Source: Cupriavidus sp. (GTDB lineage Bacteria; Pseudomonadota; Gammaproteobacteria; Burkholderiales; Burkholderiaceae). Taken from it: a stretch of 64,000 bases of DNA. Shown in pieces: positions 42,262-51,005 of this stretch (positions are counted from its first letter, which is position 1; the number at the start of each line of letters is the position of its first letter). The translations under genes and the position numbers were made by a program. The notes beneath the pieces were generated by a model. The model ran no database searches and had not been told where the DNA came from. It worked only from the letters and a program-made list of their open reading frames with translations. The stretch covers positions 1-64,000 of the forward strand of contig JAPSLC010000013.1 of assembly GCA_031181345.1 (NCBI GenBank), read 5' to 3'.

Positions 42262-43214
42262 CGTGCAGGCTCCGTGTCCCGGTCGGCGGCAAAGCCCCTG
42301 GCGAAGGCGACCAGCGCCGCGTCCAGCGAATGCCGATCGGGCAAGCCATACGCCGCCAGCTTCGCGTCCGAAAACCGCTGGCGCGGATCGCACAGCGAGC
42401 GGCCCAGCATGCGCAAGGCGAAGCGCAGCAGCCACGTGGGCGCGGCCGGCACGGTGCGCGCGATCGGCTTGCCGAGCAGCTGTCCCAGGCGGGCATCGAC
42501 CGCCTGGTAGCGATTGAGCGGATCGTCGTCGGCGCTGACCACAAAGAGCGCCCGCGCCAGCGGCCGTGGATCGCTTGCCAGCATCAGCAAGGCGGCAACG
42601 ACGCGCTCCACCGGCACCAGATGCATTTGCCTGTGGCCGTGAAACATCCGCAGCGCGTGTCGTTTCCACGCCGGGCCGTGTGCGATCAGGGACGCGAGCT
42701 TGCGCAGGTTGGCCGAGCCCGCGCCCACGATCGCGGTGGGCCGGACGATCGCGAGATCCACGGACGGGCCAAGTTGCTCCGCCAGCAGCCGCTCCGCCAT
42801 CGCCTTGCGATGCTCGTACCCGGTGCGCGGCCGGCACGGCGTGTTCTCGTCGATGCGCAGTGCATCGCAGCGCCCGACGACGACCGCCGTGCTGACGTGC
42901 AGCACGCGGGCGACGCCGCCCTGTCGCGCCGCGTCGGCGAGATGGCGGATCGCGTCCGCGTGGGCATCATCGTCCGCCGCATCCGCCGCATCGGCCGGAT
43001 TGGCCAGGTTGATCAGCACGGCGGCACCGTCGACAAAGCCGCGCAGGCTCTGCGCCTGGTGCAGGTCGCCGCGAAAGTGCGTGTGGCCGTCGTGCGGACC
43101 GCGCCGGCTCAGCGTGCGCAGCACCGTGCCGGGCTCGCCTTGCAGGGCGCGCACCAGATGGCGGCCGAGGAAGCCGCTGGCGCCGGTCACGCACACCACC
43201 CGCGGCTCATGCAT
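42258..43214 (-). CDS. NAD-dependent epimerase/dehydratase (extended SDR)
   Basis: A 318-aa protein with VCVTGASGFLGRHLVRALQG at the N-terminus, the active-site pattern HVSTAVVVG...YEHRKAMAE, and RPTAIVGAGS. It resembles the nucleotide-sugar epimerases that accompany WbuB-type clusters (galE/WbuL-like), but the substrate is not clear. There is an Ala/Asp-rich stretch near residues 73-88 (ANPADAADAADDDAHADAIR). It overlaps the Wzy-like gene by 8 bases at its start and the GT4 gene by 4 at its stop. Confidence 0.85.
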   Translation of the reverse strand: MHEPRVVCVTGASGFLGRHLVRALQGEPGTVLRTLSRRGPHDGHTHFRGDLHQAQSLRGFVDGAAVLINLANPADAADAADDDAHADAIRHLADAARQGGVARVLHVSTAVVVGRCDALRIDENTPCRPRTGYEHRKAMAERLLAEQLGPSVDLAIVRPTAIVGAGSANLRKLASLIAHGPAWKRHALRMFHGHRQMHLVPVERVVAALLMLASDPRPLARALFVVSADDDPLNRYQAVDARLGQLLGKPIARTVPAAPTWLLRFALRMLGRSLCDPRQRFSDAKLAAYGLPDRHSLDAALVAFARGFAADRDTEPAR

Positions 43215-44877
43215 GCTGCGCCACCGCTTGAGGTTCGCCGCGGCCGATATGGCCGAGCAGCCAGAAGCCGATCAGCGACAGTCCGGTCATCACCGCGAAC
43301 ACCAGGGCCAGATAGGGAAAGCTCATCTGGCACACCGCGTTGGCCAGCAGCAAGCCCACCCAGGCGGTCAGCAGCCGGCTACCGGTGGCTCGCAGCGCCA
43401 GGCCGTCGAGCCAGCAGATCAGCCCGCAGACTGCAAACATGCCGAGGCACACCACCAGCAGCGAGCCGCTGTAGTACAGCACCACGGCAAAGCCGGGCAG
43501 GGTCAGGTAGGTGAAATCCGGCTGATAGACGTAGACCGAATGCGCCAGGCGCTGAAAGATCGCATTGACGCCGCGCGCCGGGTCTTCGACCAGTCCCTCG
43601 CGCAGCAACGGCAGGCCGAGGCGATCACTGGACGCCACGGCCAGCATGCCTTCCATGCCGATCCAGCGGTCGATCGTCAGCAGCATGACCTGGCGCAGCA
43701 TATTGCTCGGCGTCATCTGCAGGCGTTGCTGGGCCACGGGGGCGACCGTGGCGGCCCCGATCGCTGGCGAGGACTCGGCTGTGACCGATGCGGCGGGAGC
43801 GGACGGCGGGACCGATGGCCGAGCCTGCGGTGCATCGCCCCGCGGCGTGGGTATGGGCAGGACCGGCGCGCGCGACGCTGATGGCGATGGCGCTGCGGCG
43901 TCATTCGATATCAGCGCGGACGGAGCCGCCGCAGCGGCATTCGGATCGACTACCTTGTACAGCGTCAGCCGGATCGCCGACACCGCCACCAGGCTCCCCG
44001 CAAATGCGGCAGCCATCACGGGCAGCCACTTCCATCCGCCGTTGCGCCACCAGCGCGACGGCGCGACGCGGCCATGCGCCAGGCATGCCATGGCCAGCGC
44101 GCCGAACACGAACAGCGCGCTGGCACGGCTGGACATCGACGCCGACATCAGCACACCGAGCACGCTCAGCGCGATCACCAGCGGCCCCAATCGGTCGGGG
44201 CGCCGCTGCTGTTCCCAATCGGCCAGCAGCATCACGAGCATGGCGATGCCGCAATACGCCGTCCAGGCAAAGATCGCGTTCAGCTTGAGGGGCAGCACGA
44301 CCCGGGCGTTGACGCCGGTCACGAAGAACGCGTAGTGATAGTTGGCCAGGTAGAACAGCACCACCGCCACGGTCACGCCGGCCCAGGCCCACGCCGGTGC
44401 CCGGCGGTACCAGGCGGGGACCTCCATGCGCGGCATGGATACCGGCAGCATCGCCCGCGCGGCACGGTAACGAAGCCAGCCGAGCTGTACCACGCGGAAC
44501 AGTGCGACGCCGACGGCCGCCGCCGTCGCCGCCGCCAGCGCGCGGTCCCACTGCTCGGGGCGCTGCGCGAAGTCGCCCACCGGCTCGATATAGGGATAGC
44601 GGAACCACTGGTGCGCGACGAACTTGGCCCAGAAGCCGAGAAACAGGAAGATCGCCAGGAAGCTGTAGGCATCGACGCGCGGGCGGCGGGGCAACAGCGC
44701 CAGCATCGCGGCGAACGCGAGGTGAAAGGCCGTCAATACCCATGGACTGCCCGGGTGGCCGACATAGGTCCCCGCGGCGACCGCGATCAAGACCAGGAGC
44801 AGCGCGAGCCTGCCCCAACGAAACGCCGAGCGCGACTGTTCCATTCGATCCGTTGCCATGCTCCCCGCCACCGTCAT
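43207..44877 (-). CDS. Wzy-like O-antigen/polysaccharide polymerase (multi-pass membrane protein)
   Basis: A 556-aa protein from the ATG at 44877, overlapping the GT2 stop by 4 bases; MATDRMEQ at 44859 is an alternative start. About ten hydrophobic segments, first at residues 25-45. Between the membrane blocks lies a roughly 75-residue Pro/Ala/Ser-rich loop (about 340-415, with PSPSASRAPVLPIPTPRGDA). Polymerases have low sequence conservation, so the call rests on topology and on its place between Wzx and the glycosyltransferases. A ligase or unrelated membrane protein remains possible. Confidence 0.7.
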   Translation of the reverse strand: MTVAGSMATDRMEQSRSAFRWGRLALLLVLIAVAAGTYVGHPGSPWVLTAFHLAFAAMLALLPRRPRVDAYSFLAIFLFLGFWAKFVAHQWFRYPYIEPVGDFAQRPEQWDRALAAATAAAVGVALFRVVQLGWLRYRAARAMLPVSMPRMEVPAWYRRAPAWAWAGVTVAVVLFYLANYHYAFFVTGVNARVVLPLKLNAIFAWTAYCGIAMLVMLLADWEQQRRPDRLGPLVIALSVLGVLMSASMSSRASALFVFGALAMACLAHGRVAPSRWWRNGGWKWLPVMAAAFAGSLVAVSAIRLTLYKVVDPNAAAAAPSALISNDAAAPSPSASRAPVLPIPTPRGDAPQARPSVPPSAPAASVTAESSPAIGAATVAPVAQQRLQMTPSNMLRQVMLLTIDRWIGMEGMLAVASSDRLGLPLLREGLVEDPARGVNAIFQRLAHSVYVYQPDFTYLTLPGFAVVLYYSGSLLVVCLGMFAVCGLICWLDGLALRATGSRLLTAWVGLLLANAVCQMSFPYLALVFAVMTGLSLIGFWLLGHIGRGEPQAVAQHA

Positions 44878-45803
44878 GCCCTCACCTGCTCGCCGCGCCG
44901 CGCGCGCCAATGATGCAATGCCCTGCCAAGCAAACCGTTGGCGAGCAGCCGCCACGTCCTCGCGCGCAGCAGCACGCCGGGGTGCGCGGCCAGCGCCTGG
45001 ACCCAGCACGCCAATGCCTGGCCAAAGCGCCAGGCGCGTAGATGGCCGCGGCTCATCAGGATTGCGGCATTGGCCTCGGCCTGCCGCCGCGCCGCCCGAT
45101 ACGCCGCTGGAACGTCGTCGCGGGCGAAAAAGCCCGCGATCACGCGGCCATGCTCGCGAACGCGGCCGGCGTCGGCCAATGCAAACGTCTGCGATTGTTC
45201 GTGGACGCGGAAGCTGGCCAGCCGCCGCGCGATATGGACGCCCTCGCCGCACAGGCCGATGCGCAGCAGAAACTCGTAGTCCGGAATCTGCCGCAGCGAG
45301 GGGTCCCAGCCGCCGACGCGCGCGAACGCCTGCCGGCGGAACAGCATGCCGGGTCCTGGCGGACAGACGCCTTCGAGCAGCACCGCGGCATAGTCGAAGT
45401 CCGGTGCGCTGACCTCGCGAAATCGCCGCGAGTCGGCGTCGATCAGCCAGTAGTCCGGATACGCCAGCACCGCCTCCGGCCACGATTCGAGCGCCTGTAC
45501 TACCTCGCCGACCGCATCGGGCTCGAGCGTGTCGTCCGCGCTCAGGTAGCCGAGCACGCTCCCCGAAGCCAGGGCCCAGCCGCGGTTCAGGGTCGCCGCC
45601 TGGCCCTGGTTCGGCTGCGTGAACACCTGGCAGCGGCCGGCATAGCGCCGGATCTTCGCCCAGGAATCGTCGGTGGAGCCGTCGTCGATGACGATAATCT
45701 CCAGGTCCGGATAGCGCTGCGCCAGCAGTGAGTCCAGCGTCTCGGCGATATAGCGCCCGGCGTTGTACACCGGCACGACCAGGCTCACGCGCGGCAGCGT
45801 CAT
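44874..45803 (-). CDS. Glycosyltransferase family 2
   Basis: A 309-aa GT-A enzyme. PRVSLVVPVYNAGRYIAETL starts the fold, the nucleotide-binding region is IIVIDDGSTDDSW near 35-47, and the DXD-type motif is YLSADDTLEPDAV near 87. A PDYEFLLRIGL segment resembles the acceptor helix. It should act in repeat-unit assembly in the cytoplasm. The ATG at 45803 overlaps the wzx stop (ATGA); upstream extensions lie inside wzx and are rejected. Confidence 0.92.
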   Translation of the reverse strand: MTLPRVSLVVPVYNAGRYIAETLDSLLAQRYPDLEIIVIDDGSTDDSWAKIRRYAGRCQVFTQPNQGQAATLNRGWALASGSVLGYLSADDTLEPDAVGEVVQALESWPEAVLAYPDYWLIDADSRRFREVSAPDFDYAAVLLEGVCPPGPGMLFRRQAFARVGGWDPSLRQIPDYEFLLRIGLCGEGVHIARRLASFRVHEQSQTFALADAGRVREHGRVIAGFFARDDVPAAYRAARRQAEANAAILMSRGHLRAWRFGQALACWVQALAAHPGVLLRARTWRLLANGLLGRALHHWRARRGEQVRA

Positions 45804-47161
45804 CGCAGCTGCCTCAGCGTCGCCAGCGGCTGCAACAGCGCACGCCAGCTGGCATGCGTCCACAGGCCGCGCGTCTGTCGCACGCGCAGCCACATCGCCA
45901 CGCTTTGCAGGGCCAGACCGGTCGCGGACGCCAGGGCCACACCCATGGCGCCATGGCTGCGCACTGCGGCAAGGCCGAGCGCGATCGCCAGCGCACCGGC
46001 GGCGATGGTGATCCACATCATGTCGCGCTGCCGCCCTGTCATCATCAGCGTGTAAGCGGCCGATCCGCACAGCACGTTCACCAGCTGACCGAGCGACAGC
46101 ACCAGCATCAGCGGCGCCGCCGCCCGATAGGCGTCGCCGAACAGGACACCCAGCAGTGCCTCGCCGAAACCGGCGAACACCATCACCGCCAGCGCGGCAG
46201 GAAGCGCCGCCAGCGAGGCGACATCGCGCAACAGACGCTGCAGCTCCGCATGGCGGGCCAACGCATGGCGCGCCGAAATCACCGGCATCAACGCCGCGTT
46301 CAGCACGGTCAGCGGCAAGGTCAGCAGCACGGTCATGCGCACCGCGGTGCCATACAGGGCGACCTCGGCGCTATCGCCGGCGCCCTGCAGGATCCAGATA
46401 TCGGCCTGGAGCAGGACCAGCAGCGTCAGCTGTGTCACCCACAGCGGCGCGCTGGTCTGCCACAGCAGGCGCGCATCGCGCTCGACGGACGTCCCCAGTG
46501 GCTTGCTGGCCCGCCACAGGCAAGCCGCGGCGACGGCCGCGCTGGCCAGCGTGGCCGCCGCGATGGCGAGGACCACGGTGGAAAGCGAGGCCGGCACCAA
46601 CCAGCCGGATGCGGTCAGCAGAAGCACCGACAACACCGCGCTCGCCGCGCCGGAAAACAGCGAGGCCAGAAACAGGTTCTGCAGACCGCGGAAGATCTCC
46701 GCCAGCAAGGTCTGCCAGGCGGTCGCGACGATCCACAGCCACAGCGCGATCCACGGCAGGCGGCCGTCGTGTCCCAGCCATTCGACCAGCAGCGCCCGTA
46801 TCGGCGGCAGCGCCAGCAATACCCCGGCCAGCAGTGCCGCGGCCACGGCGGCCCGGATCGACAGGTGTATCACGCCAAGCGCGCATGCCTGACGCCGCTG
46901 CGCCTGCGCTTCGGCGATCAGCTTGACGACGCTGAAATTGAGCCCGCCGCCGAGAACCACCGCGGCGACGGAAACCGCGCTGAGCAACAGGAAATAACGC
47001 CCGGCGTCAGGCTGGGATAACTGCCGGGTAATCAGCATTGCCAGCAGCAGGCCCGAGAATGCAGCCAACGCGCGAAAGCCGAACGACCAGATACTGCCAA
47101 AGACAATGCCGCTGGCGGCGGTATCGTCGGCGGGACAGGATTGGGGCTGGGGCGCGGGCAT
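45800..47161 (-). CDS. wzx: Wzx-type lipid-linked oligosaccharide flippase
   Basis: A 453-aa protein with about 12-14 membrane segments, of the MATE/polysaccharide-exporter group. It starts SGIVFGSIWSFGFRALAAFS and has LARHAELQRLLRDVASLAAL in a long cytoplasmic loop. It flips undecaprenyl-linked repeat units to the periplasm for the Wzy polymerase. It is the first gene of the cluster. TATGAT lies 9 bases before its ATG, at 47170-47175, and could be a -10 box giving a nearly leaderless mRNA, but the -35 match (TTAGTC) is poor. Confidence 0.88.
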   Translation of the reverse strand: MPAPQPQSCPADDTAASGIVFGSIWSFGFRALAAFSGLLLAMLITRQLSQPDAGRYFLLLSAVSVAAVVLGGGLNFSVVKLIAEAQAQRRQACALGVIHLSIRAAVAAALLAGVLLALPPIRALLVEWLGHDGRLPWIALWLWIVATAWQTLLAEIFRGLQNLFLASLFSGAASAVLSVLLLTASGWLVPASLSTVVLAIAAATLASAAVAAACLWRASKPLGTSVERDARLLWQTSAPLWVTQLTLLVLLQADIWILQGAGDSAEVALYGTAVRMTVLLTLPLTVLNAALMPVISARHALARHAELQRLLRDVASLAALPAALAVMVFAGFGEALLGVLFGDAYRAAAPLMLVLSLGQLVNVLCGSAAYTLMMTGRQRDMMWITIAAGALAIALGLAAVRSHGAMGVALASATGLALQSVAMWLRVRQTRGLWTHASWRALLQPLATLRQLR

Positions 47162-47300
47162 GGCTTGGCATCATACCGAAAACCCTTTGCCGGACTAAAA
47201 CCCGAATGTGGCAAATTGGGAACGATTCAAGGCAATTTTGCCGAAATCAGGGAAAACCCGCGGTGATACCGCGCGCATCATTTGCGCAATCGCTGGGTTT

Positions 47301-47711
47301 TCATGCCGGGCGGGATTCCGCAATGTCTTGCAGACAAAGCCATCGATGCTTGCGCTCGGCCCAATGCAGCAATTGCGGCGGCGGGAAATCCCGATCCTCC
47401 AGGCATCCCGCCGATACCGAAATGGCGTCCTTCAAGGCCTCGGCTCTCATCAGCACCACCGATCCGCACGTCGTGCAGAATTCCTGTTCCAGCCATTGTC
47501 CCGATGTCCCGGTACGGCGCCAGGTCCGGGTTTCGCCTGTTCGGCTCGCGATCGCCGAATCCGCAAAGATGGCCCGATAGGAAAAGGCCGAGCCGGTACA
47601 ACGCTGGCACTCCAGGCAACTGCACGCATAGACGCGGCGCGGCTCGCCGGCGAGAACCAGTTCGACGCCACGGCAGGAACATGCCGCGGTTCGCGTGCGG
47701 ACTTCAGCCAT
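47301..47711 (-). CDS. GFA/CENP-V-family zinc protein
   Basis: A 136-aa protein from the ATG at 47711 with GGAG 9 bases upstream. Cys ligands match the GFA fold: CSC near 11-13, ACSCLECQRCTGSAFSY near 29-45, and FCTTCGS near 79-84. The family name comes from a glutathione-dependent formaldehyde-activating enzyme, but most members have no proven reaction. It is on the wzx strand, 139 bases upstream, and divergent from the HxlR gene. Confidence 0.9.
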   Translation of the reverse strand: MAEVRTRTAACSCRGVELVLAGEPRRVYACSCLECQRCTGSAFSYRAIFADSAIASRTGETRTWRRTGTSGQWLEQEFCTTCGSVVLMRAEALKDAISVSAGCLEDRDFPPPQLLHWAERKHRWLCLQDIAESRPA

Positions 47712-47884
47712 TGGCGAACTCCGCAACGCCATACCAAAACGAGTGGCACGGGTTCATTAAAATGGCAACGACGGGCGAGCCCATTGGGGCGGCGCGCAGC
47801 GGACGGGAATTCGATGTCATGCAAAGGTTCTCCGGCGGCCGAATGAGCGGGCATCCGATCGCGCCATGATTTCTAATAGGGTGG

Positions 47885-47940
47885 ATCGATGATATCGATT
47901 CGCCTTTGCCGGTGGAAGAACGCACCTCGAGGTAAGTACC
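47885..47940. promoter_or_regulatory. Palindromic sites upstream of the HxlR gene
   Basis: ATCGAT-GAT-ATCGAT (47885-47899) and GGTA-AG-TACC (47931-47940) are two perfect palindromic sites 27-80 bases before the HxlR start. HxlR regulators bind short palindromes of this GGTAxxTACC kind near their own genes. Autoregulation and control of the downstream hydrolase, or of the divergent GFA gene, is a reasonable inference. Confidence 0.55.
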
Positions 47941-47966
47941 CCCATTCCGGGGATGGAGTTTTTGCA

Positions 47967-48308
47967 ATGAGGAACAAGGAACCGGACAGCTGTGGATTTG
48001 CCTCCGCGCTGCAGGCAATCGGCGGCAAATGGAAAACTTCGGTGCTTTGGGAATTGCACCTGCGCCCGCATCGTTTCGCGGAATTGCGCCGGCTATTGCC
48101 GGGCGTCAGTGAAAAAGTCCTTGCGCAGCAATTGCGGCAGATGGAGTTGGACGGGCTGATCCATCGCCATGATTACGACGAAGTGCCGCCGCGCGTCGAG
48201 TATTCGATCACGCCCCTGGGCCTGAGCCTGAACGACGCCGTGACGGCGATGTCCGCCTGGGGAAAACGACACGAGGCGTGGAAGGCCGGGCAGCAGGCCG
48301 CGGCCTGA
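47967..48308 (+). CDS. HxlR-family transcriptional regulator
   Basis: A 113-aa protein from the ATG at 47967 (GGAG 9 bases upstream). It has the HxlR winged helix: ALQAIGGKWKTSVLWELHL, then FAELRRLLPGVSEKVLAQQL and RVEYSITPLGLSL. The single Cys near residue 9 (DSCGFASAL) fits members that sense electrophiles or aldehydes through this N-terminal Cys. It precedes the alpha/beta hydrolase gene by 19 bases and is probably in one operon with it. Confidence 0.93.
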   Translation: MRNKEPDSCGFASALQAIGGKWKTSVLWELHLRPHRFAELRRLLPGVSEKVLAQQLRQMELDGLIHRHDYDEVPPRVEYSITPLGLSLNDAVTAMSAWGKRHEAWKAGQQAAA

Positions 48309-48327
48309 GGCGAACGGAGAGGTGGCC

Positions 48328-49239
48328 ATGGTGGAGAAGACCGCAACGCGCTTCGCAGTCGATGGCATCGATTGCACCGGCTACGTCTATCGACCGGCGC
48401 GGCGCGAACCGCCGCCCGGCTGCATCGTGATGGCGCATGGCTTCGGCGGGACGCAGCAGGGCTCGCTGGCCGGCAACGCGGAAGATTTCGCGTCCGCGGG
48501 CTTTGTCGTGTTGACCTTCGACTACCGCTACTTCGGCGAGAGCGGCGGCACGCCGCGCCAACTGATCTCGATCGCCGCGCAGAAGGCGGACTGGCATGCG
48601 GCGATCCGGCATGCGCGCACGCTGGCGGGCGTGGATGGGAAGCGAATCGCGCTGTGGGGCAGCTCGCTGAGCGGCGGCCATGTGGTCGAGGTTGCCGCGG
48701 AAGATCCGCACATCGCCGCGGTGGTCGCACAGGTGCCCTTCAACGGCTTTCCGCGCAAGGTCGAAGGCAGGCCCCCGGCCGAGACACGGCAATTGCTGCT
48801 GGCAATTCTGAAAGACTGGTGGCATGGCCGAACCGGCCGGCCGCCGCACTACGTGCCGGCCGTTGCGCCGCGCGGACAGTTGGCGGTCATGGCGTTCGAC
48901 GAGGCCGAGGACGTGATTCGCTCCATGCAGAACGACACCTGGCGCAACGAGATCACGCCGCGCGTGCTGCTCGACATGATGCTGTGGTATCGGCCGGGGC
49001 GTCACGCTCATCTCGTCAAGGCGCCATTGCTGGTCTGTCTCGCCGAGCGCGATGCGCAAACGCCCTCGCACCTGGGCCGCCGGATCGCCGATCGGGCACC
49101 GCTCGGCGAATTGCGGCGCTATCCCTGCTCGCATTTCGATTTCTACAAGGAGGCAGTCCGCCGCCTTGTCGTGGCGGATCAGATCGGCTTTTTGCGTACC
49201 CATCTGGCCTGGCCGGAAAGGCAAGCAGGATTCGCTTGA
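48328..49239 (+). CDS. Alpha/beta hydrolase (dienelactone hydrolase/DltD-like esterase fold)
   Basis: A 303-aa protein from the ATG at 48328 (GGAG 9 bases upstream). The oxyanion segment is IVMAHGFGGTQQG, and FDYRYFGESGG precedes the nucleophile elbow LWGSSLSGGHVVEVA. Ser113 is the likely nucleophile, with the second Gly of GxSxG replaced by Ser. The acid is probably Asp in CLAERDAQTP, and the His is in CSHFDFY near the end. It has no signal peptide. The substrate is unknown. It is co-oriented with and close to the HxlR gene. Confidence 0.85.
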   Translation: MVEKTATRFAVDGIDCTGYVYRPARREPPPGCIVMAHGFGGTQQGSLAGNAEDFASAGFVVLTFDYRYFGESGGTPRQLISIAAQKADWHAAIRHARTLAGVDGKRIALWGSSLSGGHVVEVAAEDPHIAAVVAQVPFNGFPRKVEGRPPAETRQLLLAILKDWWHGRTGRPPHYVPAVAPRGQLAVMAFDEAEDVIRSMQNDTWRNEITPRVLLDMMLWYRPGRHAHLVKAPLLVCLAERDAQTPSHLGRRIADRAPLGELRRYPCSHFDFYKEAVRRLVVADQIGFLRTHLAWPERQAGFA

Positions 49240-49408
49240 ACGCGGCGCCACTGCGCTCGCGGCTCTCGTTCAGCACATCGCGCGTCGTCTCGCGGTCATC
49301 CTGATTCCCGTCCTCGACTTTCGCCGCCGCAGCTTCTACTGTCCAGCATGACAGGAACGCTGCGTAGCGGCGCATCGGCCTGCCCGAATAACACGAGGGA
49401 TACCCGCC

Positions 49409-50977
49409 ATGACGACCTTTCATTCGCGCCGCTCGTTTCTCGTCGCAACGCTTGGGTCAGCGCTCGCGGCATGCGGCGGCGACGACGACGATCCCCCGCC
49501 ATCCGGTGGTCCGCCGTCGCCGCCGGTGCCGGAAGCCCGGATGGCGCAGGCCGTCGCCAACGTCGACAAGCTTGTTACCGATCAGATGTCCCGCACCGGC
49601 GTGCCCGGTGTGGCGACCGCGGTGGTGCGCGGAATCCAAGGCCGCTATCAAGTCGTTTATGCCAAGGGATTCGGCAAGCGAGCCGTGGACGAAGCCGCCA
49701 CGGTCGACGGCGATACGGTGTTCCAGCTGGCCTCGATGTCGAAATCGATCGGCGCCATGGTGGTCGCGCATCAAGTCGGGATCGGGCGCATTCAATGGGA
49801 CACGCCTGTGCAATCGCAATTGCCCTGGTTCGCCTTGTCCGATCCCGAGGTGAATCCGGTGCTGACGGTGGCGGACCTGTACTCGCACCGCTCGGGGCTG
49901 CCGGATCATGCCGGCGACCGGCTCGAGGACATGGGCTACGACCGTCGCCAGGTCCTGGAGCGATTGCGCTTCCTGCCGCTGCATCCTTTCCGCGCCTCGT
50001 ACCAGTACACCAATTTCGGTCTGACGGCCGCCGCGGAAGCCGTCGCCACCGCCGCGGCGATGGACTGGGCCACGCTGTCCGAGCAGACCCTCTATCGTCC
50101 GCTCGGCATGACGCGCACCAGTTCGCGCCACGCCGACTATGCCGCCCGCGACAATCGCGCGGTGGGTCACGTGCGGGAAAACGGCGTGTGGGTACGGGGT
50201 CCAGCGCGCGATGCCGATGCGCAATCGCCGGCCGGCGGCGTCAGCGCTTCGGTCAACGATGTGGCGCGCTGGCTGGTCATGATGCTCGGCGAAGGCATGT
50301 TCGAAGGCAGGCGCATCGTGAGCGCCGGCGCGCTGAAGGAGGCCATCGCACCGCACAACCAGTCCACGCCTCCGGCCCAGGGGCGTCCGGCCGGCTTCTA
50401 CGGCTATGGCTTCAATGTGGGGACCAATCCCGCCGGCCGCCCGATGTACAACCACTCCGGCGCATTTGCGCTGGGCGCCGCGACGGCCTTCCTCGCGGTG
50501 CCATCGCTGGGCTTGGCGATCGTCACGCTGACCAATGGCTATCCGATCGGCGTGCCCGAGACGATCAACAACCAGTTCTTCGATCTGGTGGAATACGGCG
50601 CGATCCAGCGCGACTGGGCCACCATCATCGAGGAGGCGCTGGCGCCCGTGCTGGCCCCGGAGGGCGGGCTGGTCGGCGCCACGCCGCCCGCTTCGCCCCT
50701 GCCGCCGCGCGCGCTGTCGGTCTATGCCGGCGACTACGCCAACGAATACTACGGGCCCATCACGGTGCGCGAGTCAGCGGGCGCACTGGTGCTGACGATC
50801 GGCCCCGCGCCGCTGGTGCTGCCGTTGTCGCACTGGGACGGCGACGTCTACACGTTCCGGCTGCGCAACGAGAACGCGACCCCAGGCACGATCTCGCGCG
50901 TGTGGTTCGGCAGCGATCGGCTGACGCTGGAGTACTACGACCGCGAGGGAATGGGGACCTTCATGCGGACCGGCTGA
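49409..50977 (+). CDS. Serine hydrolase, class C beta-lactamase fold, lipoprotein
   Basis: A 522-aa protein. The N-terminus has a twin-arginine motif SRRSFLV and a lipobox LAAC at Cys22, then an Asp/Pro-rich linker (GGDDDDPPPSGGPPSPPVPE). The catalytic domain has Ser109-x-x-Lys112 (SMSK), Tyr200-Thr-Asn202 and a late HSG in place of KTG. A C-terminal DUF3471-like beta domain begins near 425 (LSVYAGDYANEYYGPI). Such proteins are esterases or peptidases rather than true beta-lactamases. It should be a periplasm-facing lipoprotein exported folded by Tat. It converges on the argC-like gene. Confidence 0.9.
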   Translation: MTTFHSRRSFLVATLGSALAACGGDDDDPPPSGGPPSPPVPEARMAQAVANVDKLVTDQMSRTGVPGVATAVVRGIQGRYQVVYAKGFGKRAVDEAATVDGDTVFQLASMSKSIGAMVVAHQVGIGRIQWDTPVQSQLPWFALSDPEVNPVLTVADLYSHRSGLPDHAGDRLEDMGYDRRQVLERLRFLPLHPFRASYQYTNFGLTAAAEAVATAAAMDWATLSEQTLYRPLGMTRTSSRHADYAARDNRAVGHVRENGVWVRGPARDADAQSPAGGVSASVNDVARWLVMMLGEGMFEGRRIVSAGALKEAIAPHNQSTPPAQGRPAGFYGYGFNVGTNPAGRPMYNHSGAFALGAATAFLAVPSLGLAIVTLTNGYPIGVPETINNQFFDLVEYGAIQRDWATIIEEALAPVLAPEGGLVGATPPASPLPPRALSVYAGDYANEYYGPITVRESAGALVLTIGPAPLVLPLSHWDGDVYTFRLRNENATPGTISRVWFGSDRLTLEYYDREGMGTFMRTG

Positions 50978-51005
50978 ACGCAACGCACCGGCGCAACCAA
51001 AAATA

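Noticed and set aside
47162..47200. TATGAT just before wzx as a firm promoter
   Set aside because: The -35 match is poor and the mRNA would be nearly leaderless; noted in the wzx entry but not supported as a separate feature.
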